From Topomyia yanbarensis (Eukaryota > Arthropoda > Insecta > Diptera > Culicidae), in the NCBI RefSeq assembly GCF_030247195.1, contig NC_080672.1:13268001-13332000 (forward strand): DNA of 64,000 nt, given 5' to 3'. The position numbers were made by a program, and so were the translations under genes. The notes under the pieces are model-generated. The model had not been told where the DNA came from. It saw nothing but the letters and a program-made list of their open reading frames with translations, and did no database searches. Shown piece by piece: positions 43,440-55,109 of the stretch (the stretch's first letter is position 1; each line of letters starts with the position of its first letter).

Positions 43440-43690
43440 TTCAAAACCGGAAGTAGCCATCTTGGTATTCCAAATGGCCTCAGACATCGATACTTGGTGT
43501 CAACTCGTCAAACCCGTTGCAAAAAATGCCCATATTGATGGGTTTTAGAGAGTTCCACTGAACCGGAAGTCACCATCTTGGTTTTCAAATTGACTTCGGA
43601 CATCGTTATCTGGCGTCTACTGGTCAAGTCCGTTCCTAAAATATCCATATTGATTGGGTTTGAGAGAATTCCGCAAAGGCGGAATATTTA
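43440..43690. repeat. Two tandem units of the 110-bp family
   Basis: ACCGGAAGT(A/C)(G/A)CCATCTTGG recurs at 43446 and 43562, a 116-bp period, with CGTCAAACCCGTTGC and CCATATTGATGGGTTT in each. Confidence 0.7.
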
Positions 43691-43799
43691 CCATTTTATA
43701 TTCTATAAAATGGTAAATATTCTATAAACAAACTTTGCAGAAGACACTATATCTCAAAAGCCGTTTTTTGTGGTAAAAACAATTTCGATCACGTTTTTC

Positions 43800-43940
43800 C
43801 CTATTTGGAAACACTGCATTGTGCTTTGAAGCGAAAATTGTTAGAGAAGGACTTAACACTGGAAGAAGTTCTCAATATCGCACGTACGAATGAATCGGTT
43901 CAACAACAAATAAGCTTAAGGGATCGATAACAAGCGGCGA
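43800..43940 (+). pseudogene. Ty3/gypsy-type gag fragment
   Basis: Encodes ALKRKLLEKDLTLEEVLN and IARTNESVQQQISLRDR followed by a stop, typical of the alpha-helical gag region of insect gypsy elements. Short relic with no LTR or pol nearby. Confidence 0.6.
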
Positions 43941-43999
43941 CTGTTTTCTGCAACGTATCACAACTCACTTTTAAAGAAAAATTTAAATCAGCATAAGCC

Positions 44000-46900
44000 A
44001 ACGAACGAGAGAAATCGTAGCATGCCAAGCTTTTAGGAAAGGAATTTAATTCATTTTACATTCCGTAACATTCTAATTTCACTTTCCGTCATTTCAAATG
44101 TACATCGGCGAATGTCGGAATCAGAGCATGCTCTGACTACATCCGTCGTTCTCCATTGCGTGTTGAACGCCTATGTTCAAATCGAGTGGTGAGATACGTC
44201 ATTATTCTAAAACTACATCACGAAGGGCGAAACCCCACACCCCGCCCGGAGCGTTGGCGTAACTGATGCTGAATGTGTTGAAGGACAGCGATGCGCTCTA
44301 GTTGCTTGAACCGGCGCGCCACCGGTCAGTCACTAGTAAGTGGCGAGAACACATGAACCGTCAATAGCAGCAGAACATACATATGTATACGATTTGGTAT
44401 CGGAACAAAAGACTTGGAAGGCAAAAAACAACGAAACTTTTTATGAAACTATTTATAAACGCAGAATGGTCATTCACATTTGAAATGGAACAAAAAGCTG
44501 ATTAACATCCGCTTTTGCACTTTTTCCGAGCGTAGCACGTGTACATTATAAAATCAGATAATTCGTGCAGGTTTCCGGGGATGAATGGAATCCCGAATCG
44601 ACGAATTAAAATCAAAAACAAAACAATTTCACTTTAGTTTTGGTACGATTTTTATACGTGAGACACGCGGTCGAGCACCGGCTAACTATTGCACAAAGTA
44701 AAAATGACGTGTAGTGTGCAGTAGAAAAAAAAAACAGACCTTTTGCGGTGTCCAGTCGCAGATGAAAGCGAAATCGTTTTCGCTTTTGTGCAGCTCTGCG
44801 GTTTGAAGAAAACATAAAAAATGTCGATCGTAGTTCACCGATCTTCGCTCGTGGTGATAATGGGCCATAGCCGGCACGCTGTTGTCTATGTGTACACCTA
44901 GCATGTCGACGCCGACGCCGCCGAGGTGTGATGGAAATTATCGTATCATTAGTGAAATATTGAAATGCTTGGCGGTAACACCTGATCACGGCAGGCGATG
45001 CTTCGCGAGGTGGAACATAGTTGTCGTGTTTGAGTGTTTTGTTTTGTTTTGTGAAGCGTAATCAAATGGCGATGAAAGCGAAAGGAGTTGGGTATTGAAA
45101 TGTTGGAAAATCGCGATGCTAAATTTTCAGGTGTTGCAGATATTATCTATTTTGTAATAAGACAAGTGGGACCATAGTATTATCTCTAGAATTATCCGTC
45201 AGGCCAAGAATTCCCTGAAAAGTCTCGAAATATTGGTGGTTCAGGGTAAAGTAACCCTTTTGTAACTGAAGGTGTTTCTTAAAACCACTTTTATTTTATA
45301 CGAATTTTGAAGTCAGCTAAAAACTTCTTGGGCAAAAATCCTTTAAAAAGATATTCCCTGAAAAATCGGCCAAGATCAATCATCTATGTAGAAACCGGTA
45401 AAGAACAAATGTACAGAACACTACTTCTTAGTTCAGTTCTCACAATAGTTTTCCTTAAAGTCAACTCATGCATCAAAGAATCTTATGTTTGTTGTTTATA
45501 GCCGACGTTTAACTTTTAATATAATGCAGAGTTCTACGAAGCATACTCTGACCTTCCACCAATAATTTTCGGCCACTAATTGATTAAGTGAAGCCTATAA
45601 ATAAACGATTCGGATCGAAGCCGTTCCGATTAATTTAACCGTTAGTTGATGGATTAATTAAAATTTTCAGAAGCGAAGCAACGTCACTTTCAGCATGACC
45701 GTGAACTACTTATCTGCTTACGTAATTCTCAGAAGTGCAATCGATATCAGATTGAATCGCAACAGTAGACATGATACCGGTACAGATCAGGAATTTCCAA
45801 TAAATTCGTTTACCGCTTGATTTTTTTTTATTTCAACGTGAATAATTAATCAATAAACCAGCCTGTTACAGTCAAATTAAGCTTTTTTTTGCTGTACATC
45901 TATTTCCATTATGCTTTTCTCTTGTTTTGTCTGAATACGACCGAACTGTGTCGGTTTTTTTTTTCTCCGCTCAATCCACTATCGCGGTAACTAGCAGTCG
46001 ATTGCCGTTGGTCAGTTCAATGTCAGTGTTACGAGCAATTAGTGGCTTGTTATTACACGTTTCAATTAAAGTATGATGAACTCTTGCTTGATTGAAAACA
46101 TTTCCGCCCATAATTATTTTATTTTAATTTCTATTTCATGCTTCATATGTAAACACTTTCAATCGCAATAAAAAGTTTTTCAAATGTTGCATGCCCTCGT
46201 ACGTCGTCATTAATCAATTTTGTAGAAGGAAAAAAATGTAACTCCCACTCACAGAAAAACAAGCATTCATCAAACGGCTCAGTGACTGTGAAAAGTTGCC
46301 ATCAGACACGCCAAGGCGAAAACTTCAGCAAGGAATCCGCACACAACCAGTATACAGACTAATTGTTGCGCTATCTCATCATAATCTTCATCATCATCTC
46401 ATTGAACGCGGCGCCTTTGCGGGTCCCCCGCGCCGCCTCTTTTTCATTTCATCGACAGTTACAAATACCAACCGACACATCACTTTTCCTTTCAACACCT
46501 TTCTCGGCTGATTTGAGATGCTAGGAGGTACACGCGACAAACTTTTCCCACAGACACAGCAACCGGGAGGGGCAGGCGGCAGAGTTACAGCATTATTATT
46601 ATTGTTGTTGTGATGATCGTTTGGATCGTGGTAGGCTTTGTGTAGGAGAGGTGGCAATGCCGTGCGAAGCCGGGCTGTTGTTACAACATTCACCGACTGC
46701 TGTGTGATTCATAGATCTGTTACATAGATGTCGGGAAGTCGAGAGAATTCAGACGGATTCCATTGCGATGCGAAAGGTGGTTAGAAGGGCTTTGGGTCAT
46801 CGGTTGGTGTCTTAGGAGCGATGGTTTGAGCGGAACACTTGAACGTTTTTGTTATCGCCTGTTTCGCCATAGCTGGTGACGGGAAAGGTGCGACTCTTTT

Positions 46901-47580
46901 ATGCTCTCTTGGTTACTGTTATGTCAGAGGCAAGGTCATAGTTGCATCATGGTGCTCGGTAATTTATTTGTCATTGTGAAGGTACATGATTGCAATTTCT
47001 AATTGTTTGTTGAGTTATGGAGTGTAGATTTTCACAGCTTGATGGAATCTGGATAGCGCCATAAAATCTAGAAAATTTCTAATAATTTAGTTAGCAATTT
47101 GATAGTTGTCTGGAGAAATAAAAAAAATGCATACTTTTTTTCAAAATCCTAAAAAAAATGCATGCTTTTTTTCGAAATCTGATAGCCTCTGGTATGCGGA
47201 ACAGTAATTTGAAATGAATGGAATTTTGCAGGAAATCTTCTCTACACCGATTGGTTAGGATTGGCCTGCTCTCCTTGAATTCAATTATATTTAGTCGTAG
47301 TGTTCAGAGCCTTTGAAAAATGATAGGAGGATTTCTTCGTTTTCTGAATCATTTGCGAAAATCTCTACAGTCATATTCCACTCGTCAGTAACTGACACCA
47401 ACTTGCTACCAATTAGACGATATATCGAATGCAACACCAAATTGGCTTAAAAATTCAACTTTAGTGTCTAATTGGCGTACACGCTACTACAAAAAAATCA
47501 AACATTGAACGAACTTTTCAAGTGACTCAATACATATAGGTTGTAGGTCTACTCAAATGTAACACAAAACCACGTTTGGC
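44000..47580. other. Repeat-poor stretch, no supported gene
   Basis: The longest interval without a recognised mobile element. Contains a (TTA/TTG)n run at 46590-46610 and a GC-rich patch at 46400-46700. Two minus-strand frames (44612-44989, 46394-46693) are open but are Arg- or Asn-rich and not family-like. Could hold regulatory DNA or UTR exons of an off-window gene. Confidence 0.4.
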
Positions 47581-47593
47581 CAGTTTCGTATAC

Positions 47594-48368
47594 CCCTAAA
47601 ATCTTGATTTATAGCAAAAATCATTTTTTTGGGACTTTCGGCATAAAAAAATTAACTGGGCTGTCATTTTCAGTCAATTTGCGATATTTAATATTTATGG
47701 AAAGAAGAAAAAGAAATCTTTTCAACGGTATGCTATTATGAAAATTGATATTCCATGAAAAAATGCAAATGGTTCAATATGTTTTTCAAAGGCACGTTCT
47801 AGTTCTAACAACAAATCGAAAGAGCATTTAATTCCACTGCCAACGTTATTCTGATCATCAAAATCGGTTGAGAAATGGCGGAATCATTCGATTTTGCCTA
47901 AATCAGGAATTGTCTCCCATGACTCTTAAAGGGTTTATGTGGCATTGCTACTGCGATCAGCATTGCACCGCAGCGGTTATCTCGAACAATTCCTAACTTA
48001 GGAATAAATAAATAACTTTGCCATTTCCCGTCCGATGTTTATAATAAAAATGTCGTTGGTCGCGGAATCAACTGTTCTTTCGATTTGTGATTAGAACTAG
48101 GACGTGGGTTTGGAAAAATTTTGAACCATTTGCATGTTTTTACGAAAATATCTCAAGAAAATGACAATTTTCATATTGTTGTCCATAAATCGTACATTAT
48201 TTCTCACAAAACGGCATAATATAGTATACCGTTAGAAAGGTCTATATTTATTCTTTCCAGAAATGTTAAAAAATCTAAAATCGGCTAAAAATGACAGCGC
48301 ACATAATTTTTAAATGCCGAAAGTCCCAAAAATTAGATTTTTTGCTATAAATCAAGATTTTGGGGGAA
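47594..48368. mobile_element. TIR element with about 85-bp arms
   Basis: AAAATCTTGATTTATAGCAA and GGGACTTTCGGCAT (47597-47660) recur inverted at 48310-48366, with further matches to GCTGTCATTTT. 775 bp; no coding potential and no clear target duplication. Confidence 0.72.
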
Positions 48369-48967
48369 TACAACACTTTTCAAACAATTGAACAAGTATC
48401 ATAACAAAAAATAAACATATCCAAGAAACAACTACAGTAACCCAGCTAAATATTCAGAGTACGCCAAGTACAGTTTTGGCACGAATACAAATAATATCAT
48501 GATTACTAGGTTTATTATTCATAATCTCAAGAACATGGTCACGATTTTCGTAAATTAGTTCACAGTATCGTGTTTGCACGTTATTCAACTGCAAGACGTA
48601 TTTAATACTGTGAATTTAGTAGACTTTCAACTACATTTTTCTCGACGCACCATTTTGGTTTTCTCATATAAAGAATAGCCATGAAATCACTCAAAAACGC
48701 GATCTACAAACGTGTCGCCAGATTTAGAGTGCCATATGTCATTAAGTTCATTAGGATCAGGTCGTCGTGATAGGAAAATGTCAGCGTGTTTTTTATAGTG
48801 AGGTTTAAAAATATTCAAAATCCTAACCGTTAGCGTACTGGTACTATGTGAGCTACGCGACTCACTGTCGTGCCTAACCACTGAAAACACTAGTTATCCT
48901 TTTTTTTTGGAGAATGTCTGCGTGTTCATGTGTGTATAGATAAGCCTGTGTCATTTAAACTCACACT

Positions 48968-49133
48968 TATTTTACAGAGATGGCTGAATCGATTAACTTA
49001 TTTTCAAATAAATACTATTGAATAATAGTAAATCAAACATCCTCGTCCCGGAGTTACAGGGGGAGTCTCTGAAGCTCCTAAGTTAATATTATACCTATTT
49101 CTCAGCGAATTCTTGACCGATTTTTACGAACTT
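48968..49133. repeat. Dispersed repeat, copy 1
   Basis: Matches 56181-56329: CAGAGATGGCTGAA(T/C)CGATT, CTATTGAATAATAGTAAATC and TCAGCGAATTCTTGACCGAT. Copy 1 has about 17 extra bases around 49045-49075. Confidence 0.75.
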
Positions 49134-49359
49134 CAGGAATCAGGACAGAATATATTGGCTTAAATGGCACGTTCCCCGTATATAGTCGGGGATTTGTGCC
49201 TTGCCGTGTGTTTTCATCATTTCCTGAGCGGAAGGAAAAGACAAGGAGGAGGTGTGGAGAAGTAGAATTGGAAGGGTGGGAAAAATAACAGCACAAAAAC
49301 AAAAATTAACACACAGGTAAGATAAACTCACAAGTAGTTCCACTTGCCTGCGAATAAGC
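49134..49359 (-). other. 3' UTR of the LOA-type copy
   Basis: Sequence between the ORF2 stop and the dispersed repeat at 48968-49133; no poly(A) tail or target duplication that I can define. Confidence 0.35.
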
Positions 49360-50208
49360 CTAAAGCTTTTTACCACATTGGATAAGAAAGTTTAGTATGT
49401 CTCTGAGTTTCAGTCGACCAAACATGGTTTCGTCTATATAAGGACGGCTGAAGACTCGAAATCGCAATTGCGCTACCGCTGGACAGTTGCATATCAGATG
49501 ATATGAGGTTCCGTAGTCGGATTCACAAAGATCACATGAAAAAGACTCAGCGCGCTGAATAGTTGCCATGTGATAATTGAGTTTGCAGTGGCCGGTTAAA
49601 GCCCTGGTCAGCACGCCGCAGTGGAGCTTCGAAAAATGTAGGAGATTTTTCGAAATCACTGGGCAGGGTTGTTCTAGAAACGCCTTGGTTTGTCGACACG
49701 TTTGTAGATTTCTCCAATAATTGCGGTGCTCGGACAAAGCCCAGGACCGTATTTTTTCTCTTATCCAACTTGTCGAAATTGGCAGCGTGTGCTCAGAACC
49801 AACGAAGTCAATCGCTGAACCTACCCTGGCCAATTCGTCAGCCCATTCATTTCCAGTAATACCGCAATGTCCGGGCACCCAGTCAAGGTAGATAGTGTTG
49901 ACAATGCTTAGTTCTTCGATTTGGGTTCGGCACGCGATCACTAGCTTGGACCGGGATTTGTCTGAGCTAAGGGCCTTGATTGCAGCCTGACTATCGAAGC
50001 AGAAGTTTATAACTCTGCCGGACAAACTCAGTTGAAGGGCCGATTGTACCCAGCACATAATCGCATCGCAGATTTCTGCTTGGAATACAGTATAGTATCT
50101 ACCTATTGAGTGAGATTGTTCCAGTCTCATTTCACGACAGTAGACACCAGCACCAGCACGTCCCTCCATCAGAGAACAGTTATAGCCGTAAGCACAAAGC
50201 CGTACCAA
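49360..50208 (-). pseudogene. 3' end of a LOA-type non-LTR ORF2 (RNase H and C-terminus)
   Basis: A 282-codon open frame: RNase H motifs FQAEICDAI (Glu), FCFDSQAAIKAL (Asp), WVPGHCGITGNEWADELA (Asp), then a C-terminal domain with CDLCESDYGTSYHLICNC, a zinc-binding motif seen at the end of LOA/I-group ORF2. The first RNase H Asp, normally in TDGS, is lost (reads YNCS), just where homology stops; the copy is 5'-truncated at about 50200, as is common after incomplete reverse transcription. It remains open, so fairly young. Confidence 0.85.
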
Positions 50209-50209
50209 C

Positions 50210-51040
50210 AGTTTTTAAACCGGACTAACTTTTAAACCGGACTAAAATATTTGGTAAGCTTTAATCAAACGATGCTGTCATTTATATGGCTGCGTTCTGA
50301 TCTGCGTTACACGTCAATATTAAAAAACAACAAATTCAAGTTAAAGAAAATGTGTAAATTAGACAACATGGTGAATTGTTTTTCTTTCCGATATTTTCGT
50401 GCAGTAATATAGCTTTTCTTCGTCAAATGTCTCGTTCTATAGCGTTTGAGTACAATTTTTGTGAACTTGTTGCCGATATGTTTCTGAACTTAGAACTTTA
50501 ACGTGTTGGATAGTTGAAAGTTGGCCGATGATGTACAGCACTTTGTAGTGACATAATATTAAATGCACAAAAGAAAATAAATTGGTATACATATGCATGT
50601 TTATATTCAGTTTGAATGGGCGCTCGTCGAGTTAAAGGTGGTGGTTGTAATTGGTGCCATGATAGTTATTTCTCGACAAACATATGATTACGGGTTAAAA
50701 GCCAACTGTCAAAATTCTCTTTGAAAGGAAATTCCGGACAAACCGTTACTGGATAAACACAGTTCATAGCAGTTACACACTTAAAATCTAAAATATTACC
50801 TACCAGCAGGTAATTTTAATTTGCTGCCCTTATTTCAAGGCCGGAAAACAAGGGATAGGGAATGATTTTTTTACTTAAAATTAATGGGATGAAGTTTAAT
50901 CGGCTTTGGGGAATATCTCATTATTTTTGGGTAAATTTGGACTCCCTCTCTTTCGTTTTTCGTTGGAGGAAGTAGGATGCGCAGATTTAAGATTACCTAC
51001 TGCTAGGAAATGCAAGTTTTCTGTGTAATGCGGATAAATA
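50210..51040. other. No gene seen
   Basis: AT-rich. A 60-bp stretch at about 50265-50330 (GATGCTGTCATTTATATGGC) has a diverged counterpart at 51819-51880. Confidence 0.35.
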
Positions 51041-51616
51041 TACACGGTAAAAAAAACTTTACCCATTGTATTCAAATTGCCCATTTTCGGAAATTATTCG
51101 CGCTGTCAAAAAATGGGTATTTTTTGTTACTAACAATGAGTGCTTTTTATCCTACTCGATGAGGTAATGTCCATTGACATTTTAATCTTAATAATGAGTG
51201 AAAAATCATTAAGAACACTCATAAAACAACGGCTCTTTAGACTACTGAGGATGTTACAAATATGCGCCAGTTCGGCATTTTTAGAGCAGCCAAAAGATCC
51301 AGCAATCAAAAATATATCCAGTTGGCGATTTTATTTTGGTAAGTAGTTAAAGAGACAATAATGTTAAATGAATGTTATTTTTTTAAATTTAGAAATAATT
51401 CTATTGGCAGTATTTTTTCATTCTGGCGCGATTTTCATGAATGAATATTTTTTACGCATTTTGTTGTAACAATTCTACAAAAAATAATGGGTAAAACATA
51501 CCCAGGTTGACGTACAAGATCTGTATTCATTTATGGATATGAACTCTTTACCCAGTTAATGGGTAATTCCACTTTTATTGACAATGCATTAATTAGTACT
51601 TTATTTTATCAGTGTA
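51041..51616. mobile_element. Possible MITE with TACACGGTAAAA/TTTTATCAGTGTA ends
   Basis: Imperfect TIRs of about 14 bp, and ACCCAT/ATGGGT words near both ends (51061, 51110; 51487, 51557). 576 bp, no coding capacity. Confidence 0.45.
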
Positions 51617-51619
51617 GTT

Positions 51620-53280
51620 CGTCGCTTGTCTTTCCTACCTGTTAAACTGGCTTATTTATTGCCATCTTAAGATTATTTATTTAATTTTAAATTTATTGCG
51701 AGCAAAGAGAGCCATATTTATCCAGAAGAAAACCGAAGAGAGGATTGAAAATAACGAAATGTATGCAAGAGAAGCATGACAAATTTTTACATATTTTTGT
51801 CTTCTTCCGGTAACATGATGCTGCCATTTGCATTTCTGCGTTCTGGTCAGCTATACACGGCAATGTTAAAAAACTGTACAGTGAAGTTAATTCAAAATTC
51901 ACTGTTTATGCCATTTATTAGTCTATGTATTTATGTTTTAAAACGATTTTGAAATTCTCGATTTAGGTTAAGGTAGAGCACGAAAAAATAGTCTTATTTA
52001 GAGAATTTTTTATTGCTCAATAAAAAGGTCAATCGACAGATTGTTGAATGGGATTTATAACATAAGTATTGAATCAAGCAAAATATTTTTTTCGAGCAAT
52101 TTCATCACAAGATGGCGGCTCTGCAGCTTTTTTACCTTATGCGCGTTTTTTAAAAGGGGTCCACGGCCGTGATGTTTAACCTAGCGCCAAAAACTAAAGT
52201 TTTTCTGATTCCTTATGTCAATAGCGACGTACGTAGGATTTTTTCGATATTTTAATTTTACGCGGAGTGAGTGTAAAAACGTCGAAAATGTCATAAATCT
52301 TTTGAAATATTTATATCAGTCATCCATGGAATAGAAATCTGACATTTTAGCCTGGTGGGGCTTATTATACCATCCTACCCATCTTCTCTGCTAACCATGC
52401 ATATGGAAGACCTACTTTGCTGAAAATGAAGTAATCCAAATTATCATCACGATTACCCAATCAAGCCTGAAATACCAAAAGTCCAGTAATTTTAATTAAT
52501 AAAAATTACAATTAGTTACTTCCTATAGTCTCCGATCTGTCTGATAATAAATTGTCCATTATAAATTTACAAATTGAGTCTGGTACTGGATGCAGAGAGT
52601 GAATCTTCACGATCTCGACGAAATCCGATGTAAATCATATCTCAAAATTTCTTGGACCAATCGTTTTGAATTTTGCACAGTTTTTCTTCTTCACATCATT
52701 ACCCAGGCTACAAGAGCTTTTTGAAAACTGCTTAATATTATTATTTTACAATAACATGTTAATCGTTGTTTTATCAAGAATCGGACTTTGATTTTAAAGT
52801 GCTACGAAAAAATCGAAAATCGACCAAAAAATAAAAGCTCCCTTAATTACTTGTGAAATGCTGTGAAAAACAACTGTGCAAATGTCTCAACGTTTGGTCC
52901 TAAGACAAGACATGACAATAGAAGGGGTCGTTTTTGTTCCAGTTTTACGTCAGAATGTTCCAGCTCCTGATTGGTTGATTCTGACTTTTTGCACCGTACG
53001 CAATGTTACTGCAGGGATAGCTAAATGATGTTTGGCAGTGTTGCTATATTTATAGCAAAATTATGTAATTACTTTTGACAAATAATGTTATTATCGGTAA
53101 AAGAGTAAAAATGAATAAATGAATCTAAAATTTGTCAGAAAATGGTTTCATCAAACCTTACTAAACACCCATGACATTGAAAAATGGTGCCCTTTATTAA
53201 TATAATGGATTCAAGATACAAAATATTGCCGGAATAAAATAAATTAACAAGAATCCAATTTCATTTTAAAAAATAGCAAC
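51620..53280. other. No gene seen
   Basis: AT-rich sequence without recognisable protein fragments or strong inverted repeats. Confidence 0.4.
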
Positions 53281-53283
53281 ACT

Positions 53284-54818
53284 GCACAGTGGTCCCAAAG
53301 AGCAAAAAAGGGGGTTATTTAGATTGCGTCAAAACGCTTGACTTTAGCAATATGGTGTCTTTGAGAAAGTTTCTTGGAGTAGAACTCCTCTTCTTTCTGT
53401 TTTAACGAACTGATGGTTAATCTTCCTAATAGTGAGTTACGAAATTTATTTTCTTCAATAATACAGATAGAGAAATACTTACTTCAGCAAAGTTGTAGAG
53501 AAACTCGTTACAAACATTTTACTTGAAGACTATTAAACTGCATTACTTTGCCGAAGTCGGAAACTTGCTATCGCTAATATGTATGGAGATATTCACGTTT
53601 TTTGATTGAAAATAGATCTTTTTCCAATGCCGATAACTTTTAAATGGGCAAAAACGGGCAAACCACTTTCTAAACAAATTAAAGTGAAAGAAAAGCACAA
53701 CAAATGCTGGAAAAATCAGATCTCCCTAAGGCGGCCCTCTATGGAAATACTAGAGCTGAAGTTTGTCGCATTCCGTCATCAAATGCAATTGATTACTCGC
53801 CGTTTGGTTGCACTTGCGCCATTGTTATGAAGTAGGCGCAAAGGAAATGGTAAGTTTCCGGTGCCAGGCGTATGCATTGAGTTTTTGAGCAACTGTAACT
53901 TTTGACCCAAGCAAACAGAAGTTCGGATAATATTTAAAAAGCACACAAAAAGTTCTTAGCGAACTTTCAAGCTGCCCAAGCTTTAATAGAACTGCTTAAC
54001 CTGCCATTAGAACATGAAACGTATTGCAAAATTCTATAAAACGAGAAGCTTATGCAGCTCCTTTATATCAACTTTTGGTTGCTTGGGTCTGTACTCAAGA
54101 CGTGCTTACAAAAGTAAGAAAGGCTAATTATCGCGACTTTAACCCTTTATTTCAGAACTAACAGTAATATATAGTGATGCCGGAACAGCTCTAGCATGGA
54201 CAAACTTCAGCTCTAGTATTTCCATAGAGGGCCGCCTTGGGGAGATCTGATTTTTCCAGCATTTGTTGTGCTTTTCTAGCACTTTAATTTGTTTAGAAAG
54301 TGGTTTGCCCGTTTTTGCCCGTATAAAAGTTATCGGCATTGGAAAAAGAGCTATTTTCAATCAAAAAACGTCAATATCTCCACACATACTAGCGATAGCA
54401 AGTTTCCGTCTTCGGCAAAGTAATGCAGTTTAATAGTTCAAACAATGTTCTAGAACATTTTATATAATGAAAAAAATCCTGAAGAAAACTTATGATGAAA
54501 AAACTGGTTTTAAGGGGCCTTTTACAAATAATGTCCCATATCTCAAAAAGCTTAAAACATAGAGAGTTAAAGTCTGCAGGTAAAATGTTTGTAACGAGTT
54601 TCTCTACAACTTTGCTGAAGTAAGTATTTCTCTATCTGAATTATTGTAGAAAATAAATTTCGTAACTCACTATTAGGGGGATTAATCATCAATTCGTTAA
54701 AACAGAAAGAAGGGGAGTTCTACTCCAAGAAACTTTCTCAAAGACACCATATTGCTAAAGTAAACCGTTTTGACGCAATCTAAATAACCCCCTTTTTTGC
54801 TCTTTGGGACCACTGTGC
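53284..54818. mobile_element. Large foldback element, arms of about 480 bp or more
   Basis: 1,535 bp beginning GCACAGTGGTCCCAAAGAGC and ending with its inverted complement; ACT flanks both sides. Arms 53284-53766 and about 54198-54818 match at roughly 90%, the right arm carrying about 140 extra bases (54430-54580). Both arms contain an equivalent open frame (PMPITFKWAKTGKP / PMPITFIRAKTGKP) on opposite strands. A second small inverted-repeat element lies in the centre. Confidence 0.85.
53905..54088. mobile_element. Nested MITE with ACCCAAGCAA ends
   Basis: ACCCAAGCAAACAGAAGTT and, inverted, ACCCAAGCAACCAAAAGTT bound a 184-bp AT-rich segment in the centre of the large foldback element. Target duplication unclear. 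Confidence 0.6.
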
Positions 54819-54937
54819 ACTGTTCGGAAGATTTCGGCAGGTGGAAATCTGTGAAAAGAAGAATGTTGAATGAAAAACAAGAAGCCGATTGGTACGTCTT
54901 GTCTTAGGTTTGATCCAGTAGATTTTGAGTTATAGTA

Positions 54938-55101
54938 GGTCTGTTCCAGTACCAGGAGAAACTGGAAGTACTCCGGAGAAAATCGTTCCCGTACTCTCTT
55001 CTTCTCTTTTTTCTTCTTCTGGTACCAAACCGGAGTAAAAAGGAGCAAAGATTTTTTGCTCCTGTTTACTCCGGAGTGACTTCCGTGTACTGGAACAAAC
55101 C
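54938..55101. mobile_element. 164-bp MITE with GGTCTGTTCCAGTAC ends
   Basis: GGTCTGTTCCAGTAC and, inverted, GGTTTGTTCCAGTAC, flanked by TA (54936-54937, 55102-55103). The interior repeats CTCCGGAGT/ACTCCGG and GGAGCAAA/TTTGCTCC as nested inverted words. TA duplication implies Tc1/mariner-type mobilisation. Confidence 0.75.
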
Positions 55102-55109
55102 TAGTGTAT

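Noticed and set aside
44612..44989. Minus-strand frame of 125 codons, possibly a host exon
   Set aside because: Arg-rich start and Phe-rich end with no motif; overlapping frame equally open; no splice structure that I can support.
46394..46693. Minus-strand frame with a His/Asn run and CCVCGK
   Set aside because: The Asn run comes from a TTA/TTG microsatellite and a single CxxC is not enough for a zinc domain.
53606..53830. A real small gene in the foldback arm
   Set aside because: The same frame occurs in the opposite arm and is better explained by the repeat; kept only as a finding to test.
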